Of a stretch of DNA of 33,848 nucleotides, positions 1 to 8,332 are shown in pieces. Numbering within the stretch: the first letter of the stretch is position 1; the number at the start of each line of letters is the position of its first letter. The stretch comes from Candidatus Limosilactobacillus merdavium (GTDB taxonomy: Bacteria > Bacillota > Bacilli > Lactobacillales > Lactobacillaceae). The translations under genes and the position numbers were made by a program. Under the pieces are notes generated by a model. It ran no database searches, was not told the DNA's origin, and was given only the letters and a program-made list of their open reading frames with translations. The stretch is taken from positions 1 to 33,848 of the forward strand of contig JAHLFK010000001.1 of the NCBI GenBank assembly GCA_018883805.1, read 5' to 3'.

Positions 1-260
1 TCCTTAACCGTTACAGTCTTTTGCTTCTTTCGAGCTTCACGCTCTTTCTTTTGCAGTTCGTAACGGTACTTCCCGTAATCCATAATCCGGGCAACAGCTG
101 GCCGGGCCTTTGGAGCGACAAGGACTAAGTCAAGATTAGCTTCTTCAGCCAATTGTAAAGCTTCACGCTTTGACTTAATTCCTAATTGTTCGCCATCTTG
201 ACCAATTAGCCGTACTTCACGAGCACGAATACCGTTATTGACAATCATATCTTGAGCTAT
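1..260 (-). CDS. infC: Translation initiation factor IF-3, N-terminal part (cut by window edge)
   Basis: IF-3 binds the 30S subunit, prevents premature 50S joining and checks start codon-initiator tRNA pairing. About 86 residues are visible: the whole N-terminal domain ([21 protein letters not shown], then the [21 protein letters not shown] block typical of IF-3) and the start of the basic linker. The C-terminal domain lies off the left edge. The start is chosen at an ATA codon (258-260): the frame has a stop at 279-281 and no ATG, GTG or TTG between it and ATA. A GGAGGT Shine-Dalgarno (269-274) sits 8 bases before ATA, but 20 bases before the first ATG (246-248). Rare AUU/AUA-type starts are a known autoregulatory feature of infC. 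Identity is secure; the ATA start is strong inference. Confidence 0.95.
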   Translation of the reverse strand, partial: MAQDMIVNNGIRAREVRLIGQDGEQLGIKSKREALQLAEEANLDLVLVAPKARPAVARIMDYGKYRYELQKKEREARKKQKTVTVK

Positions 261-298
261 GGCAACGCACCTCCAATTTTATTAGCGAAAGATCAAGC

Positions 299-327
299 AA
301 AAAAGCGGAATGCAAATTGCACCCCGC
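299..327 (-). terminator. Attenuator terminator in infC leader
   Basis: On the minus strand GCGGGGTGCA, loop ATT, TGCATTCCGC form a 10-bp stem with two G-U pairs (305-314 with 318-327), followed by a run of six T (299-304). It ends about 38 bases before the infC start codon, so it acts inside the leader rather than after a gene. Confidence 0.8.
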
Positions 328-428
328 TAGTAATAAACAATATTAAATATTGCTTTATTTAACTCGTCAGCCCGGCAATCCTTATCACCTAGGCGAGAAG
401 CGGGTGCTTCTGCTTTTTCTTTCAACGT
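299..428 (-). promoter_or_regulatory. L20-type leader (attenuator) upstream of infC-rpmI-rplT
   Basis: The leader between the promoter and infC contains a hairpin AGAAGC-ACCC-GCTTCT (396-411), a conserved-looking middle segment, and a terminator hairpin (299-327). The hairpin's 5' segment GCACCCGC (400-407) can also pair with GCGGGGTGC of the terminator, with one bulge. That gives mutually exclusive folds, as expected for transcription attenuation by ribosomal protein L20, which is encoded downstream in this operon in Firmicutes. The alternative pairing is seen in the sequence; the ligand is inferred from family knowledge. Confidence 0.75.
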
Positions 429-433
429 TATCT

Positions 434-462
434 AGAATACTAAAGCCAACATCGAATGTCAA
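434..462 (-). promoter_or_regulatory. Sigma-A promoter of the infC operon
   Basis: Minus strand: -35 TTGACA (457-462), spacer 17, -10 TATTCT (434-439). It lies just after the dnaI stop codon and gives a leader of about 165 bases before infC. Confidence 0.75.
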
Positions 463-487
463 GGAAAAGTCTTAAATCATCCAGATT

Positions 488-1426
488 TTATCCCTTATCG
501 CGGAGATTCTTTCCTTCCATTTCGTATTGACGGGAAAGAAACTTAATCCGTTCCATTATTCGACTTGCCTTAACTGGTTCTTCTTCACCCTTAACGTTAA
601 CTTTTAAGTGTTCTTGTAACTCATCCATTGAGAAGTTCGAACTAAAGAAAGTTGGCAACTCTTCTTGCATTCGGTACTCAAGAATAACACCAAGAATGTC
701 ATCCCGTGCCCATGTTGTCATTGCATCGGCCCCAATATCATCAAGCATTAAAATTGGCGCCTTCTTAACTGCATCGATCTTTTGACCAAGGTTATTATTC
801 TTGATTGAATTACGCATTTCAACAACAAAGCTTGGAAAATGCATCATTGTTGTTGGGATTTCCTTTTGTCGTGCCAGTTCGTTGGCAATTGCTCCTAAGA
901 GGAAGGTCTTACCAACTCCGAAACGACCGTATAAATATAATCCTGGTCGGAATTGCTGTGGTGTAAACTGATCAACAAAATCAAGGGCAGCATTCAATGC
1001 CGCATTTCGTGTTTCTGTTTGATGCTGGTCATCAATATAGAAATTGTCAAACGAAGCATTCTGGATAAATTTTGGCATATTAATTGATGAAACCAATTGC
1101 TGAATATGTGCCTGGTGCTGCTGTTCGATCAGCTTTTTGGTCGGTACATAGGTGACATCAATTTGGCCAGCATTAACAATTAATTGTGGTGAGTACCCAG
1201 GAGCAACTGTTGCTGTCCCCTTTTTTATCAATTGTTTCTCATGATAAAACTCATAAAGTTTTGCTTCCCCACGATTAATCGCTTCTTTAGAAAGAATTTG
1301 ACTATTTTTATTCAGGAATGATGCAACATCAGGATCTGCAAATACTTGGCGCATTGTCTCTTCATACGCCGGTCCAATATTTTGACCCTTCATGATCTCC
1401 TTCATTGTTTCACTTAAAGATCTCAT
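488..1426 (-). CDS. dnaI: Primosomal protein DnaI (helicase loader)
   Basis: DnaI is an AAA+ ATPase that loads the replicative helicase DnaC onto DNA with DnaB and DnaD. The 312-aa length matches the family (about 311). The N-terminal helicase-binding region covers about residues 1-150. The ATPase part follows with Walker A GRFGVGKT near residue 170 and Walker B ILMLDDIGAD near 230. The start codon overlaps the stop of dnaB by four bases (ATGA), so translation is probably coupled and the two loader components are made together. It is the last gene of the polA-mutM-coaE-nrdR-dnaB-dnaI run; no clear terminator follows, and the infC promoter starts right after it. Confidence 0.96.
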   Translation of the reverse strand: MRSLSETMKEIMKGQNIGPAYEETMRQVFADPDVASFLNKNSQILSKEAINRGEAKLYEFYHEKQLIKKGTATVAPGYSPQLIVNAGQIDVTYVPTKKLIEQQHQAHIQQLVSSINMPKFIQNASFDNFYIDDQHQTETRNAALNAALDFVDQFTPQQFRPGLYLYGRFGVGKTFLLGAIANELARQKEIPTTMMHFPSFVVEMRNSIKNNNLGQKIDAVKKAPILMLDDIGADAMTTWARDDILGVILEYRMQEELPTFFSSNFSMDELQEHLKVNVKGEEEPVKASRIMERIKFLSRQYEMEGKNLRDKG

Positions 1427-2811
1427 TTACTTTCATCCCCTTTTGGATTAGCCGATTTACGCCGCCTAGCTAAACGTTCGCGGAGTCTATTCAACTGCTC
1501 TGGCGTTGATTTTTCGCTTTGCTCTTCTTTTTGCTTAGACCAAGCTGGCATCTTTTCGCGAACTGTAGTTGCCTGCCGTTGACGATACGTTGTCCGTTTT
1601 CCAGTCTGACGCTGGTTCTTTTGACTAGTAAAGTTTTGAATATGAGCAAGCGCGCTCTCCGGAGTAGTCACCCCAGCACGCATCCAATTATTAGCAATCG
1701 CATTAACATAATTAGCCTGGAGGGTTGCTTTGCCCAACGAAGCAATTACATACCAAGACAAGACATTCACAACACTAGGCTCCAATTGCTGTTCTTGAAT
1801 TAAGCTTCGAATAATTGATCGTTCGCTTGAAGTAACGAAACCACCCATTTGCTGTTTTAACTGTTGTAGGAAAGTAACTGGTGGGTAATACTTGCAGGTT
1901 TCAATTAATTGTTGTTCTTCATTTGAAAAAGAAGTTTGCGTCTTAGTTGAATCATGGTTATCCACCGGTGCTTCATGCTTGACCGCATCGACACGATATC
2001 CACTAGCGATTAACTGTTTTAATTTCTTTGGCTGAATCTTATTTGTAACTAGATCGGTTGCCTGAGGTAAAATGCGGGCCATTGTTGGCTCATCAATCCC
2101 ATAAAGCCGGTGTTCAACCTCAATTAGTTCACGATTAGTTTCCAAATCAGATTCAGTAATTGGCTGGTTACTTAATAATTCAACAAGTGTCGGCCAATCA
2201 AAGTCAGTTGCAGTTATTTTAGGCTTTTGCTGATACGATTGCTCATCCTTCATTCTCACTTGAGCTTTTTTTATTTCATCTGGCAAGTGAGTAATTCGCT
2301 GTTCATCGACATGAAAAGCATCAAAGAAATGATGAGTAACTTCTTTCAAGCTCGCCTTGTCATTTAAAGAAAAACGTTCCGCATACCGGCTAAGCTCTTT
2401 GAACCGCTCTTCGCCAACAGCCTCTAAAAGCAACACACTCAGTAAATTATCATTAATGAATTCCGCTGGTGTAATTGTTGGCTGTAACTCATAGACGAAG
2501 AGTTCACCAAGCTGATCTATTTGATGGAATGTTCTGAGCATCCCCACTGCTTCTAGCCGTTGTAATGCATCATCAGCTACCTGACGACCATCGTTTAACT
2601 GAATTAATAATTGAGACTGCAAATGACGATCACTAATTACCGGCTGGTTTTGCAACCGTGTTTGTAAGGCATGAAACATTGCAAACGCAGCTGGTCCTAA
2701 AATTGGTTGGTAAAAGAGCGTAAAAACTTCTTCATTGAAGTTCGGCCACTGATGGCTAGCTGTGACAATATAACCAGCACTTGGGTCAAACAATTGCTTA
2801 TCTCCTGTCAT
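1423..2811 (-). CDS. dnaB: Replication initiation / membrane attachment protein DnaB (Firmicutes type)
   Basis: This is the Gram-positive DnaB, unrelated to the E. coli helicase. It works with DnaD and DnaI to load the helicase at oriC and restart sites. At 462 aa it has the usual length (B. subtilis about 470). The N-terminal part (FNEEVFTLFYQPILGPAAFAMFHAL) is the winged-helix DnaB/DnaD entry region. A second DnaD-like helical domain lies at about residues 300-400, ending in the ATLQANYVNAIANNWMRAGV block that resembles the YxxxIxxxW motif of DnaD proteins. The C-terminus is very basic (RERLARRRK). It overlaps dnaI by four bases and lies 18 bases after nrdR. Confidence 0.95.
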   Translation of the reverse strand: MTGDKQLFDPSAGYIVTASHQWPNFNEEVFTLFYQPILGPAAFAMFHALQTRLQNQPVISDRHLQSQLLIQLNDGRQVADDALQRLEAVGMLRTFHQIDQLGELFVYELQPTITPAEFINDNLLSVLLLEAVGEERFKELSRYAERFSLNDKASLKEVTHHFFDAFHVDEQRITHLPDEIKKAQVRMKDEQSYQQKPKITATDFDWPTLVELLSNQPITESDLETNRELIEVEHRLYGIDEPTMARILPQATDLVTNKIQPKKLKQLIASGYRVDAVKHEAPVDNHDSTKTQTSFSNEEQQLIETCKYYPPVTFLQQLKQQMGGFVTSSERSIIRSLIQEQQLEPSVVNVLSWYVIASLGKATLQANYVNAIANNWMRAGVTTPESALAHIQNFTSQKNQRQTGKRTTYRQRQATTVREKMPAWSKQKEEQSEKSTPEQLNRLRERLARRRKSANPKGDESK

Positions 2812-2829
2812 TGTGGCCTTTCACTCCTT

Positions 2830-3294
2830 TTACTTCTTATCACCGTTTTTCATCATTGATTCAAGCTCGTTCATAAATGCATCGACATCTTTAAATTGCC
2901 GATAAACACTAGCAAACCGAATGTAGGCAATCTCGTCAACATCTTTCAATTCCTGCATTACAAACTTACCAATCACTTGACTAGAAACCTCATTTTCGCC
3001 AAGGCTCCGTACTTCTTTTTCAATTTTATCTGCAACCTTAGTCAGTCGTTCCATACTAACAGGCCGTTTTTCTGCAGAACGGACAATCCCGTTAAGAATT
3101 TTTTGCCGGCTAAATTCCTGACGAGTACCGTCCTTCTTGATTACTAATAGCGGAGTTTCTTCATACCGTTCAAAGGTAGTAAACCGAAATCCGCAATGAA
3201 CACATTCACGACGCCGACGGATAAATGTTCCATCTTCACTTGGTCGACTGTCGACGACTCGCGAACCATTTTTATGACAATGTGGACAGCGCAT
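2830..3294 (-). CDS. nrdR: Transcriptional repressor NrdR
   Basis: NrdR represses ribonucleotide reductase genes when dATP/ATP is bound and so controls dNTP supply. The 154-aa protein has a zinc ribbon with Cys3, Cys6, Cys31 and Cys34 (CPHC and [13 protein letters not shown]), followed by an ATP-cone domain at about residues 49-139 ([16 protein letters not shown]). Length and both domains match the family exactly. In Firmicutes it is usually beside dnaB/dnaI, as here, linking DNA precursor control to initiation genes. Confidence 0.97.
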   Translation of the reverse strand: MRCPHCHKNGSRVVDSRPSEDGTFIRRRRECVHCGFRFTTFERYEETPLLVIKKDGTRQEFSRQKILNGIVRSAEKRPVSMERLTKVADKIEKEVRSLGENEVSSQVIGKFVMQELKDVDEIAYIRFASVYRQFKDVDAFMNELESMMKNGDKK

Positions 3295-3333
3295 CTAACT
3301 TCCCCTCCTTACTTATCTCAATCTATTATTCTA

Positions 3334-3939
3334 TCACAAGTTATAATCCTGCATATTATCAATCAATTTGGCGACTTGTTGCTTTAAATGATCTTCATCG
3401 CCATTATTGTTAATTACAATATCAGCTAACCCCTTTTTCTCTTCAAGCGGCATCTGTGCATCAATTCTTTGTTCTGCTTCTTCTCTTGAGTATCCATTCC
3501 GTTGCATAAGTCGTTGAATTTCCGTTGAACGATCAACATAGACAACAATTACTTGATCACAATCAGATGCATAATTAGCCTCAAATAACAAAGGAATATC
3601 CAAAATGACATAGGGAAGTTGCTGCTTCTTATAATTGTCCACTTGGCGCCAAATTTCTTCCCTAATCAAAGGCTGCATAATTTCATTTAATTTAGTTAGT
3701 TTTTCTTGATCACCAAAAACAATCGAGCCAAGTTTTTGCCGATTTAATGTTTGATCAGGATTGAGGATTTGATTGCCAAATGCAGTTGCCAATTTTGCTA
3801 ATCCTTTTGACTGAGCAGATTGAAGTTGGTGAACAATTTGATCAGCATCAACAATTGGGTATCCAGCTAAGCGGAGCAAATTACTAACAGTTGATTTACC
3901 ACTTGCAATTCCACCAGTCAAACCAATTATCTTAGTCAT
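3334..3939 (-). CDS. coaE: Dephospho-CoA kinase
   Basis: CoaE phosphorylates the 3' hydroxyl of dephospho-CoA with ATP, the last step of coenzyme A synthesis. The 201-aa protein begins with the P-loop GGIASGKST (residues 9-17), followed by DADQIVHQL and the lid/substrate block IREEIWRQV...LDIPLLFEA, typical of the family. The start overlaps the mutM stop by eight bases, implying coupled translation. Its place between mutM and nrdR is the standard Firmicute order. Confidence 0.96.
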   Translation of the reverse strand: MTKIIGLTGGIASGKSTVSNLLRLAGYPIVDADQIVHQLQSAQSKGLAKLATAFGNQILNPDQTLNRQKLGSIVFGDQEKLTKLNEIMQPLIREEIWRQVDNYKKQQLPYVILDIPLLFEANYASDCDQVIVVYVDRSTEIQRLMQRNGYSREEAEQRIDAQMPLEEKKGLADIVINNNGDEDHLKQQVAKLIDNMQDYNL

Positions 3940-4774
3940 TGTGTTCCTCCATTAGTGGTTGACAGTGTGGACAGAAAGTTGTTCCACGTTGGTTAACTTT
4001 AATCTTAACCATCTTGGTACCACACTGCGGACAATGATCACCACTCCGGCCATAAGCATTTAGGCGCTCCTGAAAACCACCGGCATCCCCAAAAGCGTTC
4101 TTAAATGTATGAACCGTTGTCCCCTTATATTTAGTTGCTACTGCTAATTCTTTAATAATATTATCGTGAAGTACTTTAATTTGTTCTGGTGTCAAAGTAT
4201 TTGCTGGTTGTTCTGGATTAATTTTACTCATCCATAAGACTTCATCAACATAAATGTTTCCTAAGCCAGCAACATGTCGCTGATTAAGGAGAAATGGTTT
4301 TATCTTTCCTCGACTTCGGTGAAGGATTTTCGTAAAGTAATCAACTTTAAAATCTTCTTCAGTTGGCTCTGGGCCAATTGTTTTTAACCCACCGACTGTC
4401 ATCTCATCACCTGTTTTTACCAAAGTCATTCGCCCGAACTTTCGAGTGTCACGGTAACAAAGCTCTGTTCCATCAGTAAACTTAAAGACAACATGAGTAT
4501 GTTTATCAACAGGTCCATCGACAGGCTGGGTATAGTAACTGCCTTCCATTCGCAGGTGTGAAACCATTGTCAAATCATTGGTAAACCGGAAAAGAAGATA
4601 CTTTCCTCGTCGATCAACACTCTTTATTGTTTGCCCAATTAGTGATTGCCTAAAATCCTCAACATCATTCGTAATTACTTTGCCATAGTAGACGTCAATT
4701 CCGTTTATTTTTCGGCCAGCAGCAATCTTCAGAAGACCACGACGAACCGTCTCAACTTCTGGTAATTCAGGCAT
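3932..4774 (-). CDS. mutM: Formamidopyrimidine-DNA glycosylase (Fpg/MutM)
   Basis: This bifunctional glycosylase/AP lyase removes 8-oxoguanine and formamidopyrimidines. The N-terminus MPELPEVETVRRGL supplies the catalytic Pro2 (Schiff base) and Glu3 after Met removal. The DRRGKYLLF segment contains the conserved lysine. The H2TH region includes GLGNIYVDEVLW, and the C-terminal zinc finger uses Cys248, Cys251, Cys268 and Cys271. At 280 aa it is full length. It lies 13 bases after polA, so repair synthesis and base excision are co-transcribed. Confidence 0.97.
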   Translation of the reverse strand: MPELPEVETVRRGLLKIAAGRKINGIDVYYGKVITNDVEDFRQSLIGQTIKSVDRRGKYLLFRFTNDLTMVSHLRMEGSYYTQPVDGPVDKHTHVVFKFTDGTELCYRDTRKFGRMTLVKTGDEMTVGGLKTIGPEPTEEDFKVDYFTKILHRSRGKIKPFLLNQRHVAGLGNIYVDEVLWMSKINPEQPANTLTPEQIKVLHDNIIKELAVATKYKGTTVHTFKNAFGDAGGFQERLNAYGRSGDHCPQCGTKMVKIKVNQRGTTFCPHCQPLMEEHND

Positions 4775-4787
4775 TCTCCTACTTCCT

Positions 4788-7448
4788 TTACTTCTTTAAA
4801 TCATACCAAGTATCGCCATACTTACTATCAACCTTCAATGGAACTGATAACTTAACAGCAGTATCCATTACTGAAGGAACTAGCTTGTTTAATACTGGAA
4901 TTTCTTCTTTTGGCGCTTCAAATACAAGTTCGTCATGGATCTGTAAAAGCATCTTAGCTTTCAAGTGACGCTTTTCTAACTCATCTTGCATCTTAATCAT
5001 TGCAATCTTAATAATATCAGCGGCACTCCCTTGAATTGGAGTGTTCATTGCAGTCCGTTCTGCAAATGAACGCCGACTAAAGTTCTTTGCATTAATATCT
5101 GGTAAGTAACGGCGACGGTTAGTAATTGTCTTAACATAACCATTCTTCCGAGCAAATTCAATTGTGTCATGAATATAGTCTTTAACTTTTGGGAACTCCT
5201 TGAAGTAATTTTGAATAAATTCATGTGCTTGACTGCGACTAACATGAATCCGCTGAGCAAGACCATAATCACTGATTCCATAAACGATTCCAAAATTAAC
5301 TGCCTTAGCACGACGCCGCATATTACGATCAATCTCTTGATCCGGTTTTAAGTGGAAAATCCGGCGAGCGGTACTTGCGTGAATATCCTCGCCATTCTTA
5401 AAGTCTTCTTGCAAGTTATGATCACCAGTAATGTGAGCTAGGACTCGCAATTCAACTTGTGAATAGTCAGAAGAGAAGATTTGCCAGCCTTCATGACTTG
5501 GAACAAATGCCCGACGAATTTGTCGACCTTCTGGCAAGCGGACAGGAATATTTTGCAGGTTTGGATCAACTGAAGAAAGTCGTCCAGTCTGGGTTAATGT
5601 TTGTAAGTAACGAGTATGGATCTTTTGGTCACTAGAATGGATGACCTTTAATAATCCTTTGATGTACGTTGATTGTAGTTTTGAAATTTGCCGGTATTGA
5701 AGGATATTCTCAACAATTGGTGCTTGCGGTGCTAACTTTTCTAGGACTTCAACGGCGGTAGAATAGCCTGTCTTAGTCTTTTTAATAACTGGTAGTTTTA
5801 ATTTTTCAAAGAGAATTTTACCCAGCTGCTTAGTAGAATTAATATTAAACTCTTCACCAGCTTCTTGATAAATTTGCTCTTCAATTTCCGTTAACCGTTC
5901 TGTTAACTTACTTCCCATATCTTTAAGGGTTTGCGCATCAACATGAACCCCGGTGATTTCCATTTTAGCTAGGACATGTGTTAGTGGCAGTTCGATATCA
6001 GTATATAGTGGCAGCTGTTCATTTTCTTTTAGCTGGTCAACTAGTTTTGTCCGGAGACTTTCTACTGCCCTAGTCTTATTAGCTAGGTGAGCAAAGAAAA
6101 TTTGATCATCTTCAGGAATCGCCCGCTTAGCCCCTTTACCGTAAACTTCTTCATCGGTTTGAATATCATAATAGTCATGTTCATGTGCTAACCGACCTAA
6201 ATCATTACTATTATCATTAGTATTCAACAGGTAAGAAGCAAGGAGGAGGTCAAAATCAATTCCAGTTAAGTTAATCCCTAAACGGTTTAGTCCAACTATC
6301 TGTGCCTTAGCATTAAAGACATCTTTCTTAATTTCTGGATCCGTCAAATACTTCTTTAATGGATCTTTCTTTAATAATTCTGGATCGCGACTTACCAGCC
6401 ATTGCTTTCCATTGCCAATTGCAAATCCCGCAAATGGAGAAACATGATAGTTAGCTTCTGGCATCTCAAGATAGAAGCTAACCCGGTTGCCTAATTTAGA
6501 AACGAGGTCTAAATTATCAGCTGTTAGCTCAGTAAATTCAATTGGTGCAATCTCATTTGCTGTATCTTGAGGAGCAACGTTCATATTTTTCAAGAAAGAA
6601 CGAAAATCCATCTTTTGATAGAAATCAATCAACTTTTCAGTCTGTGGGCCCTGGTAATCAAGATCAGCTAATTTAACCTCAATTGGTGCGTCACGAAGGA
6701 TTGTAGCTAAGGTCTTGCATTGGCGTGCGATGTCTTCTTCCTCAACCAAGTGTTCCTTCATCTTGCTCTTCTTAAGCTGATCAATATTTTCGTAAATACC
6801 TTCAACGGAGCCAAATTGTTTTACTAATTTGATAGCTGTCTTTTCACCGATCTTAGTAACCCCAGGATAATTATCAGAAGAGTCACCCATAAGAGCTTTC
6901 ATATCAATGATCTGTGTTGGGGTAATCCCTAACTTCTCCTTAACATGCTCTGGTGTGTAATGTTCAGTATCAGTAACTCCTTTATGGGTAACTGCGACTG
7001 TTGTATTTTCACTTGCTAACTGCGTTAAGTCTCGATCTCCGGTTACGATCAATGTCTTATAACCTGCTTCATCGGCTTCTTTTGCAAGGGTCCCGATAAT
7101 GTCATCGGCTTCATAGTTCTTCAGTTCATAACTGTGTAGGCCAGAATCTTTTACCAGTTCACGAACATAAGGCAGTTGTTCAGTCAATTCTTCAGGAGTT
7201 TTGTTCCGACCACCCTTATAATCGTCGTACATCTTAGTCCGAAAAGTTACTTTCCCAGCATCAAATGCAACTAGTGCCGCATCAGGCTGAAAGTTTTGTA
7301 GGACATGATCCAGCATCAATTTGAAACCATAAATTGCCGCTGTGTGAAGGCCATCCTTGTTAGTAAATTTGTCAATTTGATTGTGCATGGCAAAGAATGC
7401 CCGAAAGACAATACTATTTCCATCAATTAATAATAATTGTTTACTCAT
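4788..7448 (-). CDS. polA: DNA polymerase I
   Basis: PolA fills gaps and removes RNA primers in repair and lagging-strand synthesis. The 886-aa protein has an N-terminal 5'-3' exonuclease/flap domain (about 1-290; LLIDGNSIVFRAFFA, NYEADDIIGT, VTGDRDLTQL), a middle 3'-5' exonuclease-fold domain (about 300-480), and a C-terminal polymerase domain with motif A DYSQVELRVLAHI, motif B RRAKAVNFGIVYG and motif C QIHDELVFEAP (His838-Asp839-Glu840). The middle domain reads YLEMP where proofreading enzymes have FDTET, so the metal-binding acidic residues are lost, as in other Firmicute PolA. It is first in the repair/initiation run. Confidence 0.98.
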   Translation of the reverse strand: MSKQLLLIDGNSIVFRAFFAMHNQIDKFTNKDGLHTAAIYGFKLMLDHVLQNFQPDAALVAFDAGKVTFRTKMYDDYKGGRNKTPEELTEQLPYVRELVKDSGLHSYELKNYEADDIIGTLAKEADEAGYKTLIVTGDRDLTQLASENTTVAVTHKGVTDTEHYTPEHVKEKLGITPTQIIDMKALMGDSSDNYPGVTKIGEKTAIKLVKQFGSVEGIYENIDQLKKSKMKEHLVEEEDIARQCKTLATILRDAPIEVKLADLDYQGPQTEKLIDFYQKMDFRSFLKNMNVAPQDTANEIAPIEFTELTADNLDLVSKLGNRVSFYLEMPEANYHVSPFAGFAIGNGKQWLVSRDPELLKKDPLKKYLTDPEIKKDVFNAKAQIVGLNRLGINLTGIDFDLLLASYLLNTNDNSNDLGRLAHEHDYYDIQTDEEVYGKGAKRAIPEDDQIFFAHLANKTRAVESLRTKLVDQLKENEQLPLYTDIELPLTHVLAKMEITGVHVDAQTLKDMGSKLTERLTEIEEQIYQEAGEEFNINSTKQLGKILFEKLKLPVIKKTKTGYSTAVEVLEKLAPQAPIVENILQYRQISKLQSTYIKGLLKVIHSSDQKIHTRYLQTLTQTGRLSSVDPNLQNIPVRLPEGRQIRRAFVPSHEGWQIFSSDYSQVELRVLAHITGDHNLQEDFKNGEDIHASTARRIFHLKPDQEIDRNMRRRAKAVNFGIVYGISDYGLAQRIHVSRSQAHEFIQNYFKEFPKVKDYIHDTIEFARKNGYVKTITNRRRYLPDINAKNFSRRSFAERTAMNTPIQGSAADIIKIAMIKMQDELEKRHLKAKMLLQIHDELVFEAPKEEIPVLNKLVPSVMDTAVKLSVPLKVDSKYGDTWYDLKK

Positions 7449-7478
7449 TTAATTTCCGCCCTTTCATTACTCATTACA

Positions 7479-7508
7479 ATTGTACCAAAGAAGCGAGGTA
7501 GAAGTCAT
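7479..7508 (-). promoter_or_regulatory. Possible polA promoter
   Basis: Minus strand: -35 ATGACT (7503-7508), spacer 18, -10 TACAAT (7479-7484), about 31 bases before the polA start codon. The -10 is good and the -35 is four of six. It overlaps the hairpin that ends the upstream gene. Confidence 0.45.
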
Positions 7509-7530
7509 AACTGACCTCCCCTCGCTTCTT
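7488..7530 (-). terminator. Hairpin after the Bax-inhibitor-1 gene
   Basis: A perfect 11-bp stem AAGAAGCGAGG/CCTCGCTTCTT (7488-7498 with 7520-7530) starts ten bases after the stop of the gene at 7540. The minus-strand T tract after it is short; the plus-strand one (GATTTTT) is better, so efficiency as a leftward terminator is uncertain. Confidence 0.55.
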
Positions 7531-7539
7531 GATTTTTAA

Positions 7540-8253
7540 TTAATTTCGATCGCTCATACCAAAAATTTGTAAGAGTGAAATAAATAGGTTTACAAAGTCT
7601 AAGTATAATTGTAATGCGCCTAGGATTGCCAGGCCGGTTACAGAAACTTGGTCACCATAGTTTACATAAATCTGCTTCATCTTTTGAGCATCCCAACCAG
7701 TCAATACAGTAAAGATAATAACTGCAATGAAGGAGAAGATGTAAGAAATTGCTGGACTTTGCAAGAACATATTGATGATGTAAGCAATAATCAAAGCAAT
7801 TAATGCAGCAGTTGCATGTGAACCAAACTTTGTTAAGTCTCGCTTAGTAACTGTCCCGTAAATTGCCATTACAGCAAAGACCGCTGCCGAGGAAACAAAA
7901 GCAGAAGCAATACTTGCTCCAGTATAAACTCCAGCAATCAAGGCAAATTCAACACCATAGATAATTGATATCAGCATCAACATGATGAAAGCCCCAGCCG
8001 GATTACGAGTAGCGCTAAAGCTGATTCCCATTGACAATGCAATTGGCAACAGAAGAATAATCCACGTCATTGCAGGATGAGCACTCAAGTAACCAAATAC
8101 TTGTGTACGGAAAGTGTTCATCGTCAAATAAGCGGAAAATGCGGAAACCAAGACTGCCAGAACCATGTTGCCATACATTCTGGTTAAGAAACTATTCAAA
8201 CCAGCTGCATCAGTAACAACACGACGTCCCGGTTGTTCTGAAAAGTTATTCAT
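7540..8253 (-). CDS. Bax inhibitor-1 (BI-1/YbhL/YccA) family membrane protein
   Basis: This 237-aa polytopic protein shows about seven hydrophobic segments: around 28-48, 60-80, 88-110, 113-135, 146-165, 168-188 and 208-230. It ends with the family signature region (LTGWDAQKMKQIYVNYGD...LGALQLYLDFVNLFISLLQIFG), where the acidic residues of the last segments form the pH-gated Ca2+ leak pore in characterised members such as B. subtilis YetJ. The cellular role in lactobacilli is not established. It is a single gene between murC and polA with its own promoter-like sequence and a following hairpin. Confidence 0.9.
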   Translation of the reverse strand: MNNFSEQPGRRVVTDAAGLNSFLTRMYGNMVLAVLVSAFSAYLTMNTFRTQVFGYLSAHPAMTWIILLLPIALSMGISFSATRNPAGAFIMLMLISIIYGVEFALIAGVYTGASIASAFVSSAAVFAVMAIYGTVTKRDLTKFGSHATAALIALIIAYIINMFLQSPAISYIFSFIAVIIFTVLTGWDAQKMKQIYVNYGDQVSVTGLAILGALQLYLDFVNLFISLLQIFGMSDRN

Positions 8254-8295
8254 TTAGATCATTCCTTTGATTTGACTATTATTGACTTTCAAAAA

Positions 8296-8324
8296 ATAAT
8301 AACAAATTCAACTAGTTGCTGCAA
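8296..8324 (-). promoter_or_regulatory. Possible promoter of the BI-1 family gene
   Basis: Minus strand: -35 TTGCAG (8319-8324), spacer 17, -10 TATTAT (8296-8301), immediately after the murC stop. The -10 is five of six, the -35 only three of six. Confidence 0.4.
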
Positions 8325-8332
8325 GTCTTAAA

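Noticed and set aside
4788-7448. Loss of proofreading residues in PolA as a novelty
   Set aside because: Degenerate 3'-5' exonuclease domains are normal in Firmicute PolA.
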